Positions 34,966-44,479 are shown, counted from the first letter of the stretch. The stretch: 64,000 bases of DNA from Streptomyces formicae (GCF_002556545.1 NZ_CP022685.1:5992001-6056000); one strand, 5' to 3'. Translations and numbers: made by a program. The notes: a model not told the origin generated them from the sequence alone.

Positions 34966-35059
34966 GGGGTAAGGCCGTGGCGTGTTGTCTGCCCGGCAGG
35001 GCACGCGTACCGGACCGTACGCGCCGCCGTCCACTCTTCCCGGGAGAAGCGCAGCTCGT

Positions 35060-36934
35060 ATGCCCACGCGCCATGACATTCGTAACGTCGCCATCGTCGC
35101 CCACGTCGACCACGGCAAGACGACCATCGTCGATGCCATGCTCAAGCAGGCCGGTGCCTTCGCCGCGCATGCTGCTGAGTCGCTCGACGACCGCATGATG
35201 GACTCGAACGACCTGGAGCGTGAGAAGGGCATCACGATCCTGGCCAAGAACACGGCCGTCAAGTACCACCCCAAGGATGGCGGCGACGTCATCACGATCA
35301 ACATCATCGACACCCCCGGCCACGCCGACTTCGGTGGCGAGGTCGAGCGCGGCCTGTCGATGGTGGACGCGGTCGTCCTCCTCGTCGACGCCTCCGAGGG
35401 TCCGCTGCCGCAGACCCGCTTCGTGCTCCGCAAGGCCCTCCAGGCCCGGATGCCGGTCATCCTGTGCATCAACAAGACCGACCGCCCGGACTCCCGGATC
35501 GACGAGGTCGTCAACGAGACGTACGACCTCTTCCTCGACCTGGACGCCGACGAGGACCAGATCGAGTTCCCGATCGTCTACGCCTGCGGCCGTGACGGCA
35601 TCGCCTCGCTGACCAAGCCGGAGGACGGCACCGTCCCAGCGGACAGCACCAACCTGGAGCCGTTCTTCTCGACGATCCTGGAGCACGTCCCGGCTCCGGA
35701 GTACGACGAGGAGGCCCCGCTCCAGGCCCACGTCACCAACCTCGACGCGGACAACTTCCTCGGCCGCATCGCCCTCTGCCGTGTCGAGCAGGGCGAGCTG
35801 AAGAAGGGCCAGACCGTCACGTGGATCAAGCGTGACGGCACGATGCAGAACGTCCGCATCACCGAGCTGATGATGACCGAGGCGCTCACCCGCAAGCCCG
35901 CCGAGAAGGCCGGCCCCGGTGACATCTGCGCCATCGCCGGCATCTCGGACATCATGATCGGCGAGACCCTCGCCGACCCCGAGAACCCGATCGCGCTGCC
36001 GCTGATCACGGTCGACGAGCCCGCGATCTCCATGACCATCGGTACGAACACCTCGCCGCTGGTCGGCAAGGGCGGCAAGGGCCACAAGGTCACCGCCCGC
36101 CAGGTGAAGGACCGCCTGGACAAGGAGCTGATCGGTAACGTCTCGCTCCGCGTCCTGGACACCGAGCGCCCCGACGCCTGGGAGGTCCAGGGCCGTGGTG
36201 AGCTCGCGCTCGCCATCCTGGTCGAGCAGATGCGCCGCGAGGGCTTCGAGCTGACCGTCGGCAAGCCCGAGGTCGTCACCAAGCAGGTCGACGGCAAGAC
36301 GCACGAGCCGATCGAGCGCATGACGATCGACTCGCCCGAGGAGCACCTCGGCGCCATCACGCAGCTCATGGCGACCCGCAAGGGCCGCATGGAGACCATG
36401 ACGAACCACGGTTCGGGCTGGATCCGCATGGAGTGGATCGTCCCGTCGCGCGGCCTCATCGGCTTCCGTACGGAGTTCCTGACCCAGACCCGCGGCACCG
36501 GCATCGCGCACTCGATCTTCGAGGGCCACGAGCCGTGGTTCGGCGAGCTGCGCACCCGTCACAACGGCTCGCTGGTCGCCGACCGCTCGGGTTCGGTCAC
36601 GCCGTTCGCGATGGTCAACCTCCAGGAGCGCGGTGTCATCTTCACCGAGGCCGGCACCGAGGTGTACGAGGGCATGATCGTCGGCGAGAACTCGCGCGCC
36701 GACGACATGGACGTGAACATCACCAAGGAGAAGAAGCTCACCAACATGCGTGCGGCTTCCGCGGACACGACCGAGAACGTCGTGCCCGCCCGCAAGCTCT
36801 CCCTGGAGCAGTCCCTGGAGTTCTGCCGCGACGACGAGTGCATCGAGGTGACCCCGGAGACCGTGCGCATCCGCAAGGTCGTCCTGGACCAGAAGCAGCG
36901 CGGCCGCACCGCCTCGCGCGCCAAGCACAGCTGA
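35060..36934 (+). CDS. typA: TypA/BipA ribosome-associated translational GTPase
   Basis: 624 residues, family length about 610-635. G1 HVDHGKTT (about 15-22), the DTPGHADFGGEVER G3 region and NKTDRPDSRIDEV G4 are intact, followed by domain II, the EF-G-like III and V domains and the TypA-specific C-terminus. The ATG at 35060 is preferred over 34982 since GGGAGAAG lies before it and the sequence starts MPTRHDIRNVAIVAHVDHG as in other actinobacteria. It assists 50S biogenesis and growth under stress. Transcribed alone, ended by strong hairpins. Confidence 0.96.
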   Translation: MPTRHDIRNVAIVAHVDHGKTTIVDAMLKQAGAFAAHAAESLDDRMMDSNDLEREKGITILAKNTAVKYHPKDGGDVITINIIDTPGHADFGGEVERGLSMVDAVVLLVDASEGPLPQTRFVLRKALQARMPVILCINKTDRPDSRIDEVVNETYDLFLDLDADEDQIEFPIVYACGRDGIASLTKPEDGTVPADSTNLEPFFSTILEHVPAPEYDEEAPLQAHVTNLDADNFLGRIALCRVEQGELKKGQTVTWIKRDGTMQNVRITELMMTEALTRKPAEKAGPGDICAIAGISDIMIGETLADPENPIALPLITVDEPAISMTIGTNTSPLVGKGGKGHKVTARQVKDRLDKELIGNVSLRVLDTERPDAWEVQGRGELALAILVEQMRREGFELTVGKPEVVTKQVDGKTHEPIERMTIDSPEEHLGAITQLMATRKGRMETMTNHGSGWIRMEWIVPSRGLIGFRTEFLTQTRGTGIAHSIFEGHEPWFGELRTRHNGSLVADRSGSVTPFAMVNLQERGVIFTEAGTEVYEGMIVGENSRADDMDVNITKEKKLTNMRAASADTTENVVPARKLSLEQSLEFCRDDECIEVTPETVRIRKVVLDQKQRGRTASRAKHS

Positions 36935-36935
36935 C

Positions 36936-36965
36936 GCGGGCCCCTCCGGGGGCACGGGGGCCCGC
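36936..36965 (+). terminator. First hairpin after typA
   Basis: GCGGGCCCC and GGGGCCCGC form a 9-bp stem two bases after the stop. Confidence 0.65.
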
Positions 36966-37014
36966 TGCGGGCCCCGCACAACTGAGGCTGGCACACAGCC
37001 AGTTCGGGCTTCAG

Positions 37015-37060
37015 AGGCCGGTTTCCGACGCTCCTGCGGGGGCGGGGGAAACCGGCCTTT
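37015..37060 (+). terminator. Second typA terminator
   Basis: AGGCCGGTTTCC and GGAAACCGGCCT form a perfect 12-bp stem followed by TT, a near-canonical terminator. Confidence 0.75.
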
Positions 37061-37494
37061 CGCGTAGCCGGGGACGGTACGGTGGCGCTTCTCGCCGCCC
37101 ACCCGGTGACGCCTCGGCGACTCCAGGTCTCGAAGGTGACGCGAAGTGTCTCTCAGCAACCGGATTTCGGGCACCGAACGTCCGCTATGCGGACGTCACT
37201 GACCGTTAGATGTGTAACACGTCCGTTTCGCAACCATCTATCTCGGATCGGTTTGTCCGGATTTTGGAAGTTGTACGTGCCAGGTGTGATTGAACCGAGA
37301 CCAAAAGGGTGTGGTCGGGCGGTACCTCATGGCTAATAGTTGACCGCGTATAGCTCGGGTCAATGGGTCACGCGCTGTGGGGAGCGCCGACTCACGAGCA
37401 CACTGGGGTACACGATCTTCGCCGTCAGGGGTGTCGGCGGGATTTCTCGTACCCCCTCTTGTAGTGAACAAGTGGACTCATGAGGAGGAACCCC
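37061..37494. other. Long upstream region of the first peptide importer
   Basis: About 430 bases with no gene. An inverted repeat TTGACC...GGTCAA occupies 37340-37363 (12-base centre), and a small hairpin CTTGTAGTGAACAAG (37458-37472) lies just before the ribosome site AGGAGG. The combination suggests regulation of the importer. Confidence 0.5.
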
Positions 37495-39120
37495 ATGCGT
37501 GGTGCCAAGAGCGCCAAGTGGGTCGCGATAGCCGGTGTTGTGGCGCTGACTGCCACCGCCTGTGGCGGCGGCGACAGTGACAGCAAGGGCAGCGGCAAGG
37601 TCGACCCCAAGGGGATCGTCAGCTACGCCAACGGTGAGCCGCAGAACGCTCTGCAGCCGTCCAACACCATGGAGGCGTACGGCAGCGTCGTCATCGACGC
37701 CCTCTTCACGGGCCTGGTGTACTACGACAAGCAGGGCAACATCACCTATGAGAACGCCGAGTCGGTCAAGCCCGACAAGGCGAACAAGGTGTGGACCGTC
37801 AAGCTGAAGCCGGGCTGGAAGTTCCACAACGGCGAGGCCGTCACCGCCAAGTCGTACGTCGACGCCTGGAACTGGGCCGCCGACCCGGCCAACGGCCAGC
37901 AGAACAGCTCCTGGTACCGCGACATCGTCGGCTACGACGACGTCCACCCGGCGAAGGGCAAGGCCAAGAAGAAGGCCATGTCCGGTCTGAAGGTCGTCGA
38001 CGAGAACACCTTCACCATCACGCTGAACTCCGGCATCCCGTACTACGCGTACAAGCTGGTCTACAAGCCCTTCTACCCGATGCCCTCGGCCGCGCTGAAG
38101 GACCCGAAGAAGTACGGCGAGGCCCCGGTCGGCAACGGTCCCTACAAGTTCAAGAGCTGGGACCACAAGAAGTCGATCAAGGTCGACGCCTGGTCCGGCT
38201 ACAAGGGCGAGGACAAGCCGAAGAACGGCGGCATCGACTTCAAGGCGTACACGACGCCGCAGGCCGCGTACAACGACCTGCGCTCGGACAACGTCGACAC
38301 GATGCCGCTGATCCCGGACAGCGAGCTCGCCAACTTCAAGCAGGACTTCGGCGACCGCGCCATCGAGCAGGACTTCTCGGCGATCAACACGGTCAACCCG
38401 GCCTTCTACAGCAAGACGTTCAAGGACATGGACGTCAAGGTCATCCAGGGCCTGTCGATGGCGATCGACCGCGACACCATCGCGAAGACCACCTTCGCCG
38501 GTACGCGTGAGTCCGCCTCGGGCTGGGTCGCCAAGGGCGTCAAGGGCTACAAGGCCGGCGCCTGTGGCGAGTACTGCAAGTTCGACCCGAAGAAGGCCAA
38601 GCAGTTCGTCAAGGACGGCGGCGGCGTTCCCGGCAACAAGATCTCGATCCAGTACAACGCCGACCAGCCGCACAAGGGCTGGGTCACGGCGGTGTGCAAC
38701 TCCATCACCAAGTCCACCGGCGTCAAGTGCGTCGGCGACCCGAAGACCGACTTCCAGGCCGACACCGAGGTGCGGGACAAGAAGCAGGTCAAGGCGATGT
38801 ACCGGTCGGGCTGGGTGCTCGACTACCCGTTCAACGGCAACTTCCTCGCCGACCTCTACGGCACCGGCGTCGACGGCAACAAGGGCGGCTTCTCGAACAA
38901 GAAGTTCGACGAGCTGACCAAGAAGGCCGACGCGGCCAAGACGATCGACGAGTCCGCGGCGCTCTACCAGAAGGCCGAGGAGTCCCTGCGGGACAGCTTC
39001 CCGGGCATTCCGCTCTGGTACAACAAGACGCTTTCCGCGCACTCCAAGAACGTGAAGAACGTGGTGTTCGACCAGGCCGGTGACCCCGTCCTGTCCGACA
39101 TCGAGGTCTTCGAGAAGTAG
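37495..39120 (+). CDS. Oligopeptide-binding lipoprotein (SBP family 5), first importer
   Basis: 541 residues from the ATG at 37495; the ATG at 37480 overlaps the AGGAGG ribosome site itself. Lipobox ALTATACGGG with Cys at about 23. DppA/OppA-type body (VDAWNWAADP; RQGLSMAIDR-like QGLSMAIDRDT; GIPLWYNKTL near the end) with paired Cys in CGEYCKF and VCNSITKSTGVKCVG. Paralogous throughout to the binding protein at 51762. First gene of a five-gene importer; an extraordinarily stable hairpin separates it from the permease genes. Confidence 0.94.
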   Translation: MRGAKSAKWVAIAGVVALTATACGGGDSDSKGSGKVDPKGIVSYANGEPQNALQPSNTMEAYGSVVIDALFTGLVYYDKQGNITYENAESVKPDKANKVWTVKLKPGWKFHNGEAVTAKSYVDAWNWAADPANGQQNSSWYRDIVGYDDVHPAKGKAKKKAMSGLKVVDENTFTITLNSGIPYYAYKLVYKPFYPMPSAALKDPKKYGEAPVGNGPYKFKSWDHKKSIKVDAWSGYKGEDKPKNGGIDFKAYTTPQAAYNDLRSDNVDTMPLIPDSELANFKQDFGDRAIEQDFSAINTVNPAFYSKTFKDMDVKVIQGLSMAIDRDTIAKTTFAGTRESASGWVAKGVKGYKAGACGEYCKFDPKKAKQFVKDGGGVPGNKISIQYNADQPHKGWVTAVCNSITKSTGVKCVGDPKTDFQADTEVRDKKQVKAMYRSGWVLDYPFNGNFLADLYGTGVDGNKGGFSNKKFDELTKKADAAKTIDESAALYQKAEESLRDSFPGIPLWYNKTLSAHSKNVKNVVFDQAGDPVLSDIEVFEK

Positions 39121-39137
39121 TCGACGGAGGTCCGTTC

Positions 39138-39174
39138 CCGAAGCGACGCCCGGGTACCCCGGGCGTCGCTTCGG
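39138..39174 (+). terminator. Intra-operon hairpin, first importer
   Basis: A perfect 17-bp stem (CCGAAGCGACGCCCGGG / CCCGGGCGTCGCTTCGG) with a 3-base loop lies between the binding-protein and permease genes. It can stop most transcripts or protect the upstream mRNA, giving excess receptor over permease. Confidence 0.8.
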
Positions 39175-39201
39175 ACGGCTCCGGATTGGACGGAGGCACC
39201 A

Positions 39202-40131
39202 ATGGGGCGCTACGTCGCACGGCGACTGCTCCAGATGATCCCGGTCTTCATCGGGACAACCCTGCTGATCTTCATCATGGTCAACGTGCTCCCCGGCGAT
39301 CCCGTACGGGCGCTGTGGGGGGACAAGCCGCCGGACCCCACCCAGGTGGCGCAGATCCGGCACGACCGTGGTCTGGATCTGCCGCTGTGGCAGCAGTATC
39401 TGCATTACATGGGCGGTTTGCTGCAGGGAGACTTCGGCAACACCATCGCCGGCAACCGACCGGTGCTCGACGAGATCACCCAGGCCTTCCCGGTCTCCAT
39501 GAGACTGGCCTCGATGGCCTGGACGTTCGAACTCATCGTCGGCATCACCCTCGGTGTCCTCGCGGGCATCCGGCGCGGTCGGTTCGTCGACAACACGGTC
39601 ACCCTCTTCACGCTCCTGGTGATCTCCGTCCCGATCTTCGTGGTCGGCCTGCTCTGCCAGCTGTTCTTCGGCAACGAGCTGGGGTGGATCACACCCACGG
39701 TTCAGGACTCCGAGAACATGGGGCAGCTGCTCGTGCCCGCCCTGGTGCTCGGCATGGTCGGTCTCGCCTACGTGGCGCGCCTGACCCGTACGTCCATCGC
39801 CGAGAACCGCCAGGCCGACTACATGCGCACCGCGGTCGCCAAGGGCCTGCCGCGCCAGCGCATCATCACCCGGCACCTGCTGCGCAACTCGCTGATCCCC
39901 GTGGTCACCTACCTCGGTACGGACGTCGGCGCCCTGATGGGCGGCGCGGTCATCACCGAGGGCATCTTCAACGTGACGGGCGTCGGCAACCTGCTCTTCC
40001 AAGCGCTGGCGCGCCGTGAGGGTGCAGTCATCGTGGGCATCGTCACCGTCCTGGTGCTCGTGTACCTCGTAGCCAGCCTGATCGTCGACCTGCTTTACGC
40101 GGTCCTGGACCCGAGGATCCGTTATGCCTGA
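39202..40131 (+). CDS. Oligopeptide ABC permease, DppB/OppB type
   Basis: 309 residues, six helices. The N-terminus MGRYVARRLLQMIPVFIGTT is the DppB signature; the EAA-type loop is RTAVAKGLPRQRIITRHLL at about 210. GGAGGCACC precedes ATG. Overlaps the next permease by 8 bases. Confidence 0.94.
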   Translation: MGRYVARRLLQMIPVFIGTTLLIFIMVNVLPGDPVRALWGDKPPDPTQVAQIRHDRGLDLPLWQQYLHYMGGLLQGDFGNTIAGNRPVLDEITQAFPVSMRLASMAWTFELIVGITLGVLAGIRRGRFVDNTVTLFTLLVISVPIFVVGLLCQLFFGNELGWITPTVQDSENMGQLLVPALVLGMVGLAYVARLTRTSIAENRQADYMRTAVAKGLPRQRIITRHLLRNSLIPVVTYLGTDVGALMGGAVITEGIFNVTGVGNLLFQALARREGAVIVGIVTVLVLVYLVASLIVDLLYAVLDPRIRYA

Positions 40132-41086
40132 CCTCACCAAGACCTCCACGACGGACGAGACAGCCGCGGCGCAGGACGAAGTCGTGGCGGGTACCTCGGT
40201 CTCGGCCAAGGCCTCTTCGGGCAAGCCGCGCAGCCTCTGGGGCGACGCGTGGCGCGAGCTGCGGCGCAATCCGCTCTTCGTGATCTCCGCGGTCCTGATC
40301 CTGATCCTGCTTCTGGTGGCGGCCTTCCCCGGCATGTTCACCAGCACGAATCCGGAGACCGGCGACCAGGTCAACCACTTCCTCGGCAAGCCGAACCTCG
40401 GGCACTTCTTCCAGGCGGACTGGTTCGGTTACGACAGGACGGGCCGCAGCATCTACGCCCGCGTGGTGCACGGTGCGCGCAACTCCATCCTGGTCGGCGT
40501 CGGCGTGACTGCCCTCGTCACCCTGTTCGGTGGCCTGTGCGGCATGCTCGCCGGTTACTTCGGCGGTTTCTGGGACAGCCTCATCTCGCGTCTCATCGAC
40601 GTGTTCTTCGGCATCCCGTTCCTGCTCGGCGCGATGGTCGTCCTGAACGCCTTCACCGACCGCACCGTCTGGGTCGTGATGGGCGCCCTGGCCTTCCTGG
40701 GCTGGACGCAGATCGCCCGCGTGATGCGCGGCGCGGTGATCACGACGAAGCACGCGGACTACGTGGTGGCGGCACGCGCCCTCGGCGCGGGAACCAAGCG
40801 GATCCTCTTCCGCCACATCCTGCCGAACGCCATCGCCCCGGTGATCGTCGTCGCGACCATCTCCCTCGGCACGTACATCGTCGCCGAGTCGACCCTGTCG
40901 TACCTGGGCCTCGGCCTCGGCGACGGTGCCATCTCGTGGGGTGGCGACATCTCCGACGCCACGCAGGACATCCGGAACAACCCGCACACGCTGTTCTTCC
41001 CAGCAGGAATGCTGAGTATCACGGTGCTGGCGTTCATCATGATGGGTGACGCCGTACGCGAAGCCCTCGACCCGAAGCTGCGCTGA
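40124..41086 (+). CDS. Oligopeptide ABC permease, DppC/OppC type
   Basis: 320 residues. A cytoplasmic N-terminal extension of about 45 residues, then six helices; EAA loop VAARALGAGTKRILFRHILP at about 220. Ends with the DppC-type GDAVREALDPKLR. Translationally coupled to the gene before it. Confidence 0.94.
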   Translation: MPDLTKTSTTDETAAAQDEVVAGTSVSAKASSGKPRSLWGDAWRELRRNPLFVISAVLILILLLVAAFPGMFTSTNPETGDQVNHFLGKPNLGHFFQADWFGYDRTGRSIYARVVHGARNSILVGVGVTALVTLFGGLCGMLAGYFGGFWDSLISRLIDVFFGIPFLLGAMVVLNAFTDRTVWVVMGALAFLGWTQIARVMRGAVITTKHADYVVAARALGAGTKRILFRHILPNAIAPVIVVATISLGTYIVAESTLSYLGLGLGDGAISWGGDISDATQDIRNNPHTLFFPAGMLSITVLAFIMMGDAVREALDPKLR

Positions 41087-41097
41087 GGGAGGCGTAC

Positions 41098-42159
41098 ATG
41101 ACCAGCATCGACATCAAGGAAGACTCGATCCCCGCCCCCCGCTCGGGCGAGGAGCGGAGCGGCAGGCTCCTGGACGTGAAGGACCTGCACGTCGAGTTCC
41201 ACACCCGAGACGGTGTGGTCAAGGCCGTCAACGGCGTCAACTACAGCGTGGACGCGGGCGAGACGCTCGCCGTTCTCGGTGAGTCGGGCTCCGGCAAGTC
41301 GGTCACGGCCCAGGCCATCATGGGCATCCTCGACATGCCGCCGGGAAAGATCCCGCAGGGCGAGATCCTCTTCCGCGGCCAGGACATGCTGAAGATGTCC
41401 AACGAGGAGCGCAGGAAGACCCGCGGCCGCAAGATCGCCATGATCTTCCAGGACGCGCTGAGCTCCCTGAACCCGGTTCTCTCGGTGGGCTACCAGCTCG
41501 GCGAGATGTTCCGCGTGCACGAGGGCGCGAGCCGCAAGCAGGCCAAGGCCAAGGCCATCGAGCTGATGGACAAGGTCAAGATCCCGGCCGCCAAGGAGCG
41601 GGTGAACGACTACCCGCACCAGTTCTCCGGCGGCATGCGCCAGCGCATCATGATCGCGATGGCGCTCGCCCTGGAGCCGGACCTGATCATCGCCGACGAG
41701 CCCACCACGGCCCTCGACGTGACGGTCCAGGCGCAGGTCATGGATCTGCTCGCGGAGCTCCAGCGCGAGTACAACATGGGCCTGATCCTGATCACCCACG
41801 ACCTCGGCGTCGTCGCCGACGTCGCGGACAAGATCGCGGTCATGTACGCGGGTCGGATCGTCGAGACGGCGCCGGTGCACGAGCTGTACAAGCGCCCGGC
41901 GCACCCCTACACCCGGGGTCTGCTCGACTCGATCCCGCGCCTTGACCAGAAGGGCCACGAGCTCTACGCGATCAAGGGCCTGCCGCCCAACCTGCTCAAG
42001 ATCCCCGGCGGTTGCGCGTTCAACCCGCGCTGCCCCAAGGCGCAGGACATCTGCCGTACGGAGATCCCGGCCCTGGTGCCGGTCACCGAGCAGGACGGCG
42101 CGGAGCTGGCCGGCCGCGGCAGCGCCTGCCACTTCTGGAAGGAGACGATCCATGGCTGA
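41098..42159 (+). CDS. Oligopeptide ABC ATPase, DppD/OppD type
   Basis: 353 residues. Walker A GESGSGKS (about 60), signature SGGMRQR, Walker [14 protein letters not shown]-loop ITHDLG. The C-terminal [14 protein letters not shown] motif is the oligopeptide ATPase tail with its Cys ligands of an iron-sulfur cluster. Overlaps the next ATPase gene by 8 bases. Confidence 0.94.
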   Translation: MTSIDIKEDSIPAPRSGEERSGRLLDVKDLHVEFHTRDGVVKAVNGVNYSVDAGETLAVLGESGSGKSVTAQAIMGILDMPPGKIPQGEILFRGQDMLKMSNEERRKTRGRKIAMIFQDALSSLNPVLSVGYQLGEMFRVHEGASRKQAKAKAIELMDKVKIPAAKERVNDYPHQFSGGMRQRIMIAMALALEPDLIIADEPTTALDVTVQAQVMDLLAELQREYNMGLILITHDLGVVADVADKIAVMYAGRIVETAPVHELYKRPAHPYTRGLLDSIPRLDQKGHELYAIKGLPPNLLKIPGGCAFNPRCPKAQDICRTEIPALVPVTEQDGAELAGRGSACHFWKETIHG

Positions 42160-43306
42160 GCCGAAGAAGCTCTCGAAGGCCGACGAGCCGCAGGACGCGA
42201 CGCCCAACGTCTCCGAGGTGGAGACGGTCGACGCGGCCACCGCCGAGGAGGCCGTCGCGGCCATCGAGGCGCCGGTCGAGCGCGGCGAGCCGATCCTCCA
42301 GGTCCGCAACCTGGTGAAGCACTTCCCGCTCACGCAGGGAATCCTCATCAAGAAGCAGGTCGGCGCCGTCAAGGCCGTCGACGGCATCTCGTTCGACCTG
42401 TACCAGGGCGAGACGCTGGGCATCGTGGGCGAGTCCGGCTGTGGCAAGTCCACGGTCGCCAAGCTCCTGATGACCCTGGAGCGGGCCACCGCCGGTGAGG
42501 TCTTCTACAAGGGCCAGGACATCACCAAGCTGTCCGGGCGCGCGCTGAAGGCCGTCCGCCGCAACATCCAGATGGTGTTCCAGGACCCGTACACGTCCCT
42601 GAACCCCCGCATGACGGTGGGCGACATCATCGGGGAGCCCTTCGAGATCCACCCCGAGGTGGCTCCCAAGGGCTCGCGCCGCCAGAAGGTCCAGGACCTC
42701 CTGGACGTGGTGGGCCTGAACCCGGAGTACATCAACCGCTACCCGCACCAGTTCTCGGGCGGTCAGCGCCAGCGCATCGGCATCGCGCGCGGTCTGGCCC
42801 TCAACCCCGAGATCATCATCTGCGACGAGCCGGTCTCGGCCCTGGACGTCTCCGTCCAGGCCCAGGTCATCAACCTGATGGAGAAGCTCCAGGACGAGTT
42901 CAACCTCTCCTACCTCTTCATCGCGCACGACCTGTCGATCGTCCGGCACATCTCGGACCGCGTGGGCGTGATGTACCTCGGCAAGATGGCGGAGATCGGC
43001 TCGGACGAGCAGATCTACGAGCACCCGACGCATCCGTACACGCAGGCGCTGCTCTCCGCGGTGCCGGTGCCGGACCCGGAGGCTCGTGAGGGCCGCGAGC
43101 GCATCATCCTCACCGGTGACGTGCCGTCCCCGGCGAACCCGCCCTCCGGCTGCCGCTTCCGCACCCGCTGCTGGAAGGCGGAGGACAAGTGCGCGAAGGA
43201 GGTCCCGCTGCTCGCGATCCCGCAGCGGTTCGCGGGGCAGGACACGCCCGCGGCGCACGAGTCGGCGTGCCACTTCGCCGAGGAGAAGGCGGTGCTGGTC
43301 GGCTAG
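42152..43306 (+). CDS. Oligopeptide ABC ATPase, DppF/OppF type
   Basis: 384 residues from the ATG at 42152 (GGAAGGAG upstream). An acidic, Ala/Glu/Val-rich extension of about 45 residues precedes the ATPase. Walker A GESGCGKS, signature SGGQRQR, Walker [12 protein letters not shown] (Cys where Ala is usual). C-terminal [14 protein letters not shown] tail. Its product should form a heterodimer with the DppD-type subunit to energise peptide uptake. Hairpin at 43331 ends the operon. Confidence 0.93.
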   Translation: MAEPKKLSKADEPQDATPNVSEVETVDAATAEEAVAAIEAPVERGEPILQVRNLVKHFPLTQGILIKKQVGAVKAVDGISFDLYQGETLGIVGESGCGKSTVAKLLMTLERATAGEVFYKGQDITKLSGRALKAVRRNIQMVFQDPYTSLNPRMTVGDIIGEPFEIHPEVAPKGSRRQKVQDLLDVVGLNPEYINRYPHQFSGGQRQRIGIARGLALNPEIIICDEPVSALDVSVQAQVINLMEKLQDEFNLSYLFIAHDLSIVRHISDRVGVMYLGKMAEIGSDEQIYEHPTHPYTQALLSAVPVPDPEAREGRERIILTGDVPSPANPPSGCRFRTRCWKAEDKCAKEVPLLAIPQRFAGQDTPAAHESACHFAEEKAVLVG

Positions 43307-43330
43307 CGCACGACCCAGCCGTACCTGACG

Positions 43331-43367
43331 GGGAGCGCCCGGGACCTGATCGGTCCCGGGCGCTTCC
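43331..43367 (+). terminator. Terminator of the first importer operon
   Basis: GGGAGCGCCCGGGACC pairs with GGTCCCGGGCGCTTCCC around a short loop (one G-T pair). It lies where the N-terminal coding part of the following acetyltransferase would be expected. Confidence 0.75.
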
Positions 43368-43407
43368 CGTTCCGCCCGCGGTCCTCGCCGCCTTCCGCGC
43401 GCCGCTG

Positions 43408-43860
43408 ATGGAGCGCCAGGCGGACGAGCCCGTCGACTCGGCGGAGGCGGCGGGCCGCTGGATCGCCCGGCGCGAGGCGGAGCGCGCGGTGGACTCGGCG
43501 TACGCCTTCGCCGTCGTGGATGCCGGGGACCGGCCCCTCGGCCAGGTCGCGGTGGGGGCGGTCAACCGCGCGCACGGCACCGGCTGGGTGTCGTACTGGA
43601 CGGTGCCGCGCGCCCGCGGCGGGGGCGTGGCGGTACGCGGCTGCGCGGCGCTCGCCCGCTGGGCCTTCACCGAACTCGGCCTGTTCCGCCTGGAGCTGGG
43701 CCACCGCACCGACAATCCCGCCTCGTGCGGCGTGGCCCGCGCCGCAGGGTTCGCCGTGGAGGGGGTGCAGCGGCAGAAGCTCGCGTACGACGGGGTGCGG
43801 TACGACGTGGAGCTGCACGCCAGGCTCGCCTCCGACCCGGTGCCGGGAAGTCGTCTGTAA
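43408..43860 (+). CDS. GNAT acetyltransferase, start uncertain, possibly N-terminally truncated
   Basis: The frame is open much further upstream (into the ATPase gene), but the only plausible start is the ATG at 43408, giving 150 residues. GNAT motif A is seen in WTVPRARGGGVAVRGCAALARWAF, with motif B in RLELGHRTDNPASCGVARAAGF. A normal family member begins with a strand and helix (LRPW..DLPAVLAAFR); here only PAVLAAFR precedes the start, and the upstream coding region is replaced by a terminator hairpin. It may be a 5'-truncated gene or use a non-standard start. Substrate unknown. Confidence 0.6.
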   Translation: MERQADEPVDSAEAAGRWIARREAERAVDSAYAFAVVDAGDRPLGQVAVGAVNRAHGTGWVSYWTVPRARGGGVAVRGCAALARWAFTELGLFRLELGHRTDNPASCGVARAAGFAVEGVQRQKLAYDGVRYDVELHARLASDPVPGSRL

Positions 43861-43887
43861 CATCCCGCGTCCGCCCGGCGTGTATGA
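43856..43887 (+). promoter_or_regulatory. Candidate ECF-type promoter of the sigma factor gene
   Basis: TGTAACAT (43856-43863) and GTGTATGA (43880-43887) are about 16 bases apart. ECF sigma operons of this group often have an AAC-type -35 and a GT-rich -10 recognised by their own product. The acetyltransferase stop codon lies inside the -35. Confidence 0.45.
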
Positions 43888-43939
43888 GTCAGAAGCGGCG
43901 GGCGGAGGCGCGCGCCGGACGAGGGATGGACGGGGGACG

Positions 43940-44479
43940 ATGACGACGCGGTCCGAAGAGGCAGAGCGGGGACAGGGCGCCGACTTCGACGCGTTCTACG
44001 CCGCCACGGCCAAACGCCTGGTCGCCACGGTCTACGCGATGACCGGCGACCTGGCGGAGGCGGAGGACGCGGTGCAGGAGGCGTACGTACGGGCGTGGCA
44101 GCGGTGGGAGCGGCTCACCTGGGAGGGGGATCCGCTGCCGTGGGTGCGGACGGTGGCGTCCCGGCTTGCCATCAGCACCTGGCGGCGTACGCGGAACCGG
44201 GTGCGCGCGCAGTTCAAGCACGGGCCCGGCGACGACGTCCCCGAACTGTCCGCCGATCGGGTGGCGTTGGTGGAGGCTCTGCGTCAACTCCCGCCCCAGC
44301 AGCGGCAAGTGGTGGTCCTGCACCACCTCCTCGACCTCCCCGTGGAGCAGGTCGCACGGGAGACCGGCGCCTCCAACGGCGCCGTCCGCACCCGGCTGAG
44401 CCGGGCCCGCAAGGTATTGGGCGAACGCCTCACCGACACGACGGCGTTCCGCACGGAAGGGGCGGCGAACCATGGCTGA
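43940..44479 (+). CDS. ECF RNA polymerase sigma factor, SigE70-type
   Basis: 179 residues from the ATG at 43940, with GGGGGACG before it. Region 2 (VATVYAMTGDLAEAEDAVQEAYVRAWQRW) and region 4 (ALRQLPPQQRQVVVLHHLLDL and VARETGASNGAVRTRLSRAR, helix-turn-helix) are complete, linked by a short WVRTVASRLAI segment. Directs transcription of a small regulon; its own promoter may be the TGTAACAT site upstream. Translationally coupled to the next gene, its likely antagonist. Confidence 0.92.
   Translation: MTTRSEEAERGQGADFDAFYAATAKRLVATVYAMTGDLAEAEDAVQEAYVRAWQRWERLTWEGDPLPWVRTVASRLAISTWRRTRNRVRAQFKHGPGDDVPELSADRVALVEALRQLPPQQRQVVVLHHLLDLPVEQVARETGASNGAVRTRLSRARKVLGERLTDTTAFRTEGAANHG

Noticed and set aside
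37360..40389. A minus-strand frame of about 1000 codons, and similar ones at 10512-13259, 34802-37174, 54332-56467 and 61038-63650
   Set aside because: All lie opposite well-identified genes and have Asp/Val/Gly-rich sequence typical of antisense high-GC DNA.
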